Assembly: GCA_022225965.2 (NCBI GenBank)
Contig: JAKJXP020000004.1
Coordinates: 496,001 to 560,000 of the forward strand
DNA length: 64,000 nucleotides
DNA from: Diatrype stigma
Taxonomy: Eukaryota; Ascomycota; Sordariomycetes; Xylariales; Diatrypaceae
Direction of reading: 5' to 3'
Shown: positions 56,970-64,000 of the stretch, piece after piece
Layout of the letters: each line of letters starts with the position of its first letter
Position numbering within the stretch: position 1 is the first letter of the stretch
Translations under genes and position numbers: made by a program
Notes under the pieces: generated by a model
Databases searched by the model: none
Seen by the model: the letters and a program-made list of their open reading frames with translations, nothing else
What the model was told of the DNA's origin: nothing

Positions 56970-58166
56970 CCTCTGGCTCTAGTGTGATGGTGTCAGCGGG
57001 TTGCTTGGCATACCTAATATTTACCTAGTCAAATTTGCATGGTGCAGACTCTTGGTTCCGTTGAACCCGTGCAAGTTGGCGCGGCGCGAATGTTGTCTTC
57101 GGAGTAAGAGCTACTGCCAGAGACTTTAGTTGACGGTACACAAATCACTTCGCTGGCAAGAATACTACTGGTTCGCCGTTGCTGGGAAGAGAGCAAGTTG
57201 GAACTGATATTATGTTCGGGGAGGGTTCCGGGAGTACAGAATATTAGCTTAGTAGGTTCATATAGGTACTTGAAATACGAGTTCAGAGGGCGGACCCCAT
57301 ACAGCTGCTCTGATCATAAATAGTGTCTGAGACGATGTTGACTGGACATCTGGGGTGCTTCACGCCTTTCTTCTTCTACTATCTTTTTCTATTTCCTATC
57401 TCGTTGTCTAGATTCTCTCACCCATATGGGCCTTGCACTATTGGCCCTACACTATAGGCCTTACACAAATTTGCATGCAGGCTCACTTTCTCTCAGGAAA
57501 CGACACCAAGATCTTGCTACTTGAAGGGGTCCACTAAAAGTTCGGAGATCGGGAAAATCTAAGAATGGCGGAGCAGTGAAAAGATGCTAGCTAGAACATG
57601 AAAATGCACTGGGATCTATCGGCTTGATTCAAGTCTATTGCATGCTGTGCTAGTAAGGCTGTCAAGAAAAGCAAGCAAGCAAGAAAGGAAAAGGTTCATA
57701 GGATGTTGTTGTAGATGGCATCAAGTGTTCTACCAGTTCAAGCCACTTGAGTTGGCCCGTGGTATTGTACATCAAGACATTTGCTCGCCCGCTTAGGAGA
57801 TGAAATCATAAATGATTGGCTACGATTGATTGGATTGTCATGCTCCTGTGGCTGTACGCCGGGATAGAGCGGTTGTGGCTTGAATTCGATGCCTATCTGA
57901 AGTCACCTGATCAGCTACTTCGTACAGTACCTACATGTAGGTACAATCAGACAATGCATGGCCTGCGAATGGCCCCAGCTCTTATCGGTCTCCCGCTTAT
58001 CAGGGTTTCTCAGCGCACATCCACCCACATCCACCACATCCGCCGAAACTCTCCTAGTACCTCAGAATTTCGGAGCCATTGAATTTTTGCGAAACGACAT
58101 CACCCAAATTCTCGACCAGCACCACCTCAATACCGTAACGTCGCCGTCCCCTTCAAATCAGCAGCA
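56970..58166. other. Intergenic, 1.2 kb
   Basis: Glutathione transferase 3' side and uL14 promoter. Contains an 18-bp perfect palindrome, GTACCTACATGTAGGTAC, at 57927-57944, and clustered CACATCC motifs at about 58015-58040, about 130 bp upstream of the uL14 start. Confidence 0.6.
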
Positions 58167-59170
58167 ATGGCCAAGATTTCGTAAGTCATATCTCGATTAT
58201 GTTTCCGAGGGATGTCCAATGCCCAGTGAACCCCAGGAAAGATTAGGAAAACCGACAGAGTCATGGTGGGGTGGTTCAGAAAAAAGAGAAAAACAAATCG
58301 AACGTCGGAAAGCGAATGGAAGGAGCAGGATCGAGGGAACCGCATCGAACGGGAAACACGTTAGCGATCGGAAGATGCAAACTGCTTTCTTCAAATACAT
58401 TCTGGGTTTCCTAGGAGGGATTCTCCAAGGACAATCACTACGGACACATTCTACGACACAACCGCTCGGGGATCATAATACTAACATTGGTGCTTTACAG
58501 GCGTGGTGCCCCCGGTGGCAAGCTCAAGATGACCCTCGGTCTGCCTGTGTACGTCAACAACGAAGAGATCAGACGAAGCCCCTGCGATCCTCAGATCTCT
58601 TCGCCTTGCACTCGGCTTCTCGGCTAACGAAGAAATAGCGGCGCTATCATGAACTGCGCAGACAACTCCGGCGCCCGAAACCTGTACATCATCTCCGTCA
58701 AGGGTATCGGTGCCCGCCTCAACAGACTTCCTGCTGGTGGTGTTGGTGACATGGTCATGGCCACCGTCAAGAAGGGCAAGCCCGAGCTCCGCAAGAAGGT
58801 CCACCCCGCCGTTATCGTCAGACAGTCCAAGCCCTGGAAGCGACAGGACGGTGTCTTCCTGTACTTCGAGGACAACGCTGGTGTGGTAAGTCATGGAACT
58901 ATACCCATCGAATTGGGCTGCGCGTGGCGCTGGACACGAGCAGAGACAACTCGCAGTCCCTTTCGCTTTGGAGGTTCACGTTTCGTGGCCGGATCCATTT
59001 GAAGGACCGCGCTTCGTCGCAGTATCTCTGAAGAATTATGCTGATAAGAGATCTTGCAGATCGTCAACCCCAAGGGTGAGATGAAGGGCTCCGCCATTAC
59101 CGGCCCCGTCGGAAAGGAGGCCGCCGAATTATGGCCCCGTATTGCCAGCAACAGCGGTGTTGTGATGTAA
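58167..59170 (+). CDS. 60S ribosomal protein uL14 (L23)
   Basis: Exons 58167-58180, 58501-58548, 58639-58885 and 59060-59170 give 139 aa, the family length. Exon 1 encodes only MAKIS; the 320-bp first intron starts 14 bases after the ATG, a layout common in ribosomal protein genes. Conserved sequence includes [62 protein letters not shown] and [12 protein letters not shown]. It is a universal large-subunit protein at the subunit interface near the factor-binding site. Introns occupy about 58% of the gene. Confidence 0.97.
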
Positions 59171-60190
59171 ATGGGCTCTTTTCGCGTGTGTTGAGGGGGT
59201 GGACGATTTACCGATTGATGATTACAGCCATGAATTGGGAAAACCAAAGGCCAGCTACCATGGAAGTTCGAGAGGAAGCAGGCATAACAAATGTCTAAGA
59301 CGACTGGTCACTTTGCATTTCGGCTATGGGGCGTAAAGGAGATTACATACCAAAACGTAGCATCCTGGACAAAAAAGAAAAGGTTCAGTTCTGACGTCTC
59401 ACCCCGGGGTACATATATGCCACTTGTGACCCTGTGCATTGCGATATTGTAACCACGTCATGGGCGTTGGGTGTCATGGGATATCATTCAGGTCTAGAGT
59501 ACTCACATGTCAGAACTCTGTATTACCCGGCCGTTACATTACCATTGCTCTAAATGTCTGTCAAGACCAGATCGGCGTTAAGAACAAGCTAGCTATAAGC
59601 CGTGAAGGAATGAACATATCAACTAAGGTGTAAGACAAGAAGATAGATAGGTATTGATAATAGTTAAGTAATCTGTATGATTCCTAGAAGCGCCCTAGGA
59701 ATTTTATCTTCGTCCCCAGCTCCCTCCACACTGAACCTTATCTGTACCTGCTACTCTGTAATGATTTCTGGTACAGTTGTGTCGGTGTTTTGGAACGTCA
59801 TGTCTAAGAAGCATGCTCGTGATAGCCCGTTCCCTATCATGCCATTTATTAGGACCAAATAGTATTGAGAGAATATCGACTCCATGGACTCGTGAATATC
59901 ACCAGATGAAAGAAATCCTGATGGTAATACGCCCTTGTGGCTACATGTGATTATTGCATGATAAAGGAGTGGAACTATTCGAAGGCCACACCGCAGAAGG
60001 TAACGAACGATCATAAAATAAGTAACGCAGTATAAGCACATTGTATATGAGCCATGTAAGTATCGAATCCGTCATCAGATTAGGCCCGATATAAGTACCA
60101 AATCTGTTTATGGTAGCATTGAAATAACAGATATTATCTTAAAAAATGAAGCAGAGAAGAACTAGACGAGACTGCTGATTGATTACATCC
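59171..60190. other. Intergenic, convergent 3' ends, 1.0 kb
   Basis: Between uL14 and the HET gene. Only short unsupported frames. Confidence 0.5.
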
Positions 60191-62126
60191 CTAAACACTT
60201 GGCAGGCTGTTGAGGGACTTCTTCGATCTGTGATTGGTTTTCCGATCTGAAAGGGAAGTTTTTCGTATTTGCTCCGTATCTTTGCCCTCAAGGCCTGAAG
60301 AAGCCGCAGGTTCTTTCCACCAGTGGGGTGCCACCCTCCTGTCTGCGACAACAATATCCAAGGCGTCAACCGGGCGAGAAGGATCGCCGTCAAGGAAAAC
60401 CCTCTCAGTTCTAACTTGAGCTTTAAGTTTCGCCGAAATATCAATCCGCGGGGTCTGTGATACAGGTAACGCCATCTCCTGCTGGTAAATGATAGTGCTG
60501 TCGTGGGCTGCGGGAAAAACATCATCTATGGAAACTGCAGCTGCACGGAAAACAAAGAAAGTAGCGCCCAATGCCGAGTCAGGGCTTGGAACTCGCGACA
60601 TCGTGATGTAGAAACAAGCATGTGCGTTGTTTACAAACGCCACTTGAAATAAGGTTGAACCCTGTGCTACTGACAGAGGTCTGAGTACTTGGTCATCGGG
60701 GCGGTAGTCGACGTGCGAACCCGCAGAGAACCGAGTTTGCGAATCGGACCGCGAAGCGTAAATGTTTCGTCGGACCACGATATCCCCTGATTGAATATTG
60801 CTATATGTTAAGGGCCTAACAACGCATAATTTACTCCACTCACGGAGTTGCCCCATTGATATTGTATGATCCCAATCGACAATCTCTCGTCGACGACTAA
60901 ACTCTCCCCCGTGTGCAGACTGTGCAGACACTATGGGAATAGCAATGAATTTTATGGGAGTATTTCTCATTCCACAAGGAAGCACTGCGAGACATGCATC
61001 ACTAATCTCTAGCCAGCCAGTTTGAGGTCGACGGCGAACTAAACCAGTCCTACCAGGTACTATAGAAAGATGTAGGAGTAGGGTGTTCCTTCCACAAAAT
61101 TGGACATGCCGATTCGTCGCTTTACTAGCAGAGTATGCCTGATTATAAAGGGGAACGAATTGGCCCGAGGATCTAAAGTCCCGTGGTGACGAGGCAAGGA
61201 GGCCTAAGAGATTGTCATCATTCTCCGATGGCTCCCATTCTAGTGGCTCATCACCGACTAGCGATTTGGATTGGCGATAAATCACATTTGGTAATGTCGA
61301 CACAAGCTTTCCCCAGGCGAAGATCGTGCAGTCCGACGGATGAGCCTTGATGATTTCCTTTTGGAGCCTCTGGAAAGCCTTCATGCCTTCCCCGTAGATC
61401 AGAGGCATGTTGACGTCGAATAGGCCAAGGAGACAGTAAGCGATATCCTCTGTGCGTGACGTCTGCCTGCGTGAAGCCCATGCCATTTTCTGGGCGATCG
61501 AAGCTGAATCCAGTCCTCTGATATCTAGAAATTCCTGATCGATGCTCGTAACCAAGGAGATGGAAGTCGAAAATTCGGACTTGGTTCCAAGCCTACACCA
61601 AGATTTGGAATAAAAAACCACCTCATCCGGGGCAATGAGTTCCTGAAGCGTCCATCCCCGAGAGAACCACCGGGATGCTTGGAGCTCGCCATGCAGGCTT
61701 GAGTCAGGCCCCGGCTGGGAAACATCTGCAAGGTAGGCGTAGCAAATGGTGGAGAGCTGGTACCATCGAAACATGGAGTTGATGGCTTCAGTGAGGTCAG
61801 CGCTGCTACTCTTGTCGATGCAACAACTGAATGTCCTGCGTCAGGAACCTGGGAACAAGACAAAAAAGTCTATAAAAAGAGTTCTGTACATACGTGTCAA
61901 CCCAAACCCACTCGAGGCCATCTTCCGCAGCTTGCCGACAGCAACGGTCGATCTTGAAAAAGCCTTTTTTCTGGCACACTTCCGAAGCTGGTACGGACTC
62001 CCAATCCTTGAGACTGCACTCGTCTTCGGTAGTGCCCCAAGTATGGGATAGGATGGCGTACGGCGGGATGTCCGAGTCGGAGATGAACTCTCTCATCTCC
62101 CAAGTGTAGGAGTTAAGCAGTCGCAT
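60191..62126 (-). CDS. HET-domain protein (heterokaryon incompatibility type)
   Basis: Exons 62126-61894 and 61826-60191 give 622 aa. The HET domain runs from the N-terminus: MRLLNSYTWEMREFI, YAILSHTWG at 23-31, WVWVDTCCIDKSSSADLTEA across the intron, and SRWFSRGWTLQELIAP. It is followed by MAWASRRQTSRTEDIAYCLLG and MPLIYGEGMKAFQRLQ, the segment that usually follows HET in this group. The remaining 350 residues have no recognised motif; no NACHT, ankyrin or WD repeats are visible. HET proteins act in non-self recognition and cell death on hyphal fusion; whether this one does is unknown. The upstream in-frame extension to 62336 lacks conservation features, so the ATG at the MRLLN start was chosen. 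Confidence 0.92.
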
Positions 62127-62619
62127 GATGAAATCCCTAGCTATGCTAGCTAAGCTTTCATTCTGATATGTGTTTGAGAAACGAAGAGAAGATCGTCGAG
62201 ATAAAGGCGGATATGCGATAGAAGATACGCCGCTGCAAATGTCAGTGATGCGATACACATTGAGATGAACGCATGAGATGCCGGAGAAGAACGAGTAGTC
62301 GTGCTGACGGGCGGAGTAACCCAGCCTCGAGGTCATCTATCTACCTGCAGGCTACTTCTTCGGTTGCAACCTTGCCACGTAGGCGTGGCTCTTGAATGCC
62401 ACTTGATTCCATTGGCTGCCGATCACCGAGAGAGCCCGAGGGCTGTCCAGGAACATGGAGCGTCTGTTGACAAGACTAAATAAGGTAAGTAAGCAGGTCA
62501 CTTTGAGTACACGATGGTACTTCGCAGTCCGGCCGCCTTGCACACGCACGCCATACGAGGCCATTCACGCCGTATCGAGGCGTGGACCCTGACTACCTAC
62601 CTGTAACTATATCATGCGC

Positions 62620-62877
62620 TTAGGCTTCAACTTCAGGGGTAACCGAGACGTATCCCTTCGCAAGGCAAACAACAAGAAGCAAAGCTACTGCCTGTAACAT
62701 AAGAGTCCACCCTCTTTTTGATGCATTCCTACCATGCTGTATCAAATCATGGGCCATCTTCGCATGGACAATGTAGGTGAGTTCATAGGTATAAACGCGT
62801 GGAGTGGCGGGCACGACAAATCTCCTTGCCTGTATGTATGATTTAGGCGGCAGCTCCTGAAGCGCTATAAGCCCCAT
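62620..62877 (-). CDS. Possible small membrane protein, 85 aa
   Basis: Open frame from an ATG with one hydrophobic segment near the C-terminus (TLMLQAVALLLVVCLA). No family recognised and no splice evidence. It lies upstream of the HET gene on the same strand and could be non-coding. Confidence 0.3.
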   Translation of the reverse strand: MGLIALQELPPKSYIQARRFVVPATPRVYTYELTYIVHAKMAHDLIQHGRNASKRGWTLMLQAVALLLVVCLAKGYVSVTPEVEA

Positions 62878-62979
62878 AGATAGCAGGCTCTGTCTACCTA
62901 CCTATAAGTAGTTAGGGGCCTACTGAAGTTAGCATATACATACCTCACATGCATGCATACAACCTACCTATTGTGGATC

Positions 62980-64000
62980 CTTAAGGCAGTGAATGCCAAG
63001 GCTAAGGCATTCGGCTGATTAGATAATAGGAAGTGAATTCCTAAGGAATTTACTTTTGCAACTGTATTGTATTTAAATATAGGTTAGAAAATCTTCTGTT
63101 TCCTTTTCTTCTTTTTTTTTTTCTTTAAGTAATAATTGCAACAAAAACCCTAAGAACTTAATATTTAACTGGATTAATAATAATTAAATAATTAAGGTTA
63201 ATTATAATACGTATAAATAATTATTTTTATAGGTTTATATCATTTAATTAAAAATAACAACTTTTTTTTTATTATTTTATTACTTTATTACTTTATTTCT
63301 TATTTTCCGCAATTCACCAAGCAAAATTCGCGATATTATCTAAAGACGAAATAATCGGCAATCCAATTGCCGGTTTTTTTGCTGCCTTATTAATAGGCCA
63401 AATTAACCTTATTAAAATTAATTATTTAGGGGCCTAAGGAATTACGTTTAAAAAAATCAACTAGCGCTTCGATAAATTCGCGAATTACTTAAAAAATAAA
63501 ATAAACGACGTTAACGGAAATATTAACAATTTTCGAAACGAATTATTAAGAACAATTATAAACCTTATTACGGGAAACGTATAAAACCTATTTAAAAATA
63601 TTCTTGCCTAAAACATTTCTAAAAATACCAAAGCAAATATAAATAAAAACAAAAGCCCTATTAAAACTAAAGAAATTAATTCCAATAAAAACGAACCTAT
63701 TTATCCCTTATCTTATATAACGAAAACATTTATTGGATATAATAAGCGTATTAATAAAAAGTTAAATCTTTAACGATTCCTAATAAAGCAATACGAATAT
63801 CGTACAATTTAAAAAGAACGGATCCGAATAATTTGGCCCAAAACAATTCTTTAAAGCCAAAATGAAAATCTTGCATACTATAAAACCAAAAATTGCATTA
63901 TTTTTCCTATTAACCTCCGTTTTATATGAATAGCTCCAAATATTTTCGATAAGCTGCAAAAAATCCAAATCAAATTTATGTCGGCTTTCGTTTTATATAA
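62980..64000. mobile_element. Second AT-rich, RIP-scarred block, cut by window edge
   Basis: From about 63000 composition turns strongly AT-rich to the end of the window. A plus-strand frame at 63312-63773 stays readable for 154 codons apart from four TAA/TAG stops before its final TAA, and no TGA, as expected if Gln codons were converted by RIP. Its identity is not recognisable. No terminal repeat could be matched because the right end is outside the window. No sequence clearly shared with 43845-49061 was found by eye. Confidence 0.6.

Overview
The window comes from a filamentous ascomycete (Pezizomycotina, most likely Sordariomycetes). Genes carry short GT-AG introns (about 45-120 bp, a few longer) with CTAAC-type branch sites. 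Several protein families are typical of moulds (highly reducing polyketide synthase, HET proteins, GH115, WSC-domain hydrolase). GC-rich genes alternate with two AT-rich blocks that look damaged by repeat-induced point mutation (RIP). All exon structures below were built by hand from splice signals and reading-frame continuity.

Layout: a highly reducing PKS (60-7583, +) converges on a five-exon gene of unknown function (8203-9552, -). Then come housekeeping genes on the minus strand: a BuGZ/ZNF207-like zinc-finger protein (10811-12057), a small serine-palmitoyltransferase-subunit-like membrane protein (13383-13727) and a kinesin-8 motor (15793-19520). A secreted GH115 alpha-glucuronidase (20611-24281, -), a 5'-truncated ABCC transporter relic (25512-26231, +), an SRPK-like kinase with a C-terminal membrane anchor (26552-28150, -), an unknown protein (30097-31794, -) and the proteasome deubiquitinase Rpn11 (32419-33570, -) follow. 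A frameshifted HET-type relic (34194-35432) opens a gene-poor stretch with minisatellites.

From 41 kb: a secreted alpha/beta hydrolase with a WSC domain (41002-42651, +); a 5.2-kb AT-rich block bounded by 84-bp terminal inverted repeats (43845-49061), which I read as a RIP-damaged DNA transposon; a two-exon cysteine-rich secreted protein (50379-51046, +); the class I histone deacetylase Rpd3/RpdA (52153-54375, -); a glutathione S-transferase (55906-56969, +); ribosomal protein uL14 (58167-59170, +); a HET-domain protein (60191-62126, -); and the start of a second AT-rich, RIP-scarred block (about 63000-64000).

The PKS starts close to the left edge, so any biosynthetic cluster would extend out of the window; no clear tailoring gene is visible to its right. 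The least expected features are the TIR-bounded element with its internal 92-bp duplication, the PKS whose C-methyltransferase region has lost its SAM-binding motif, and the secreted-protein genes on both sides of the RIP island.
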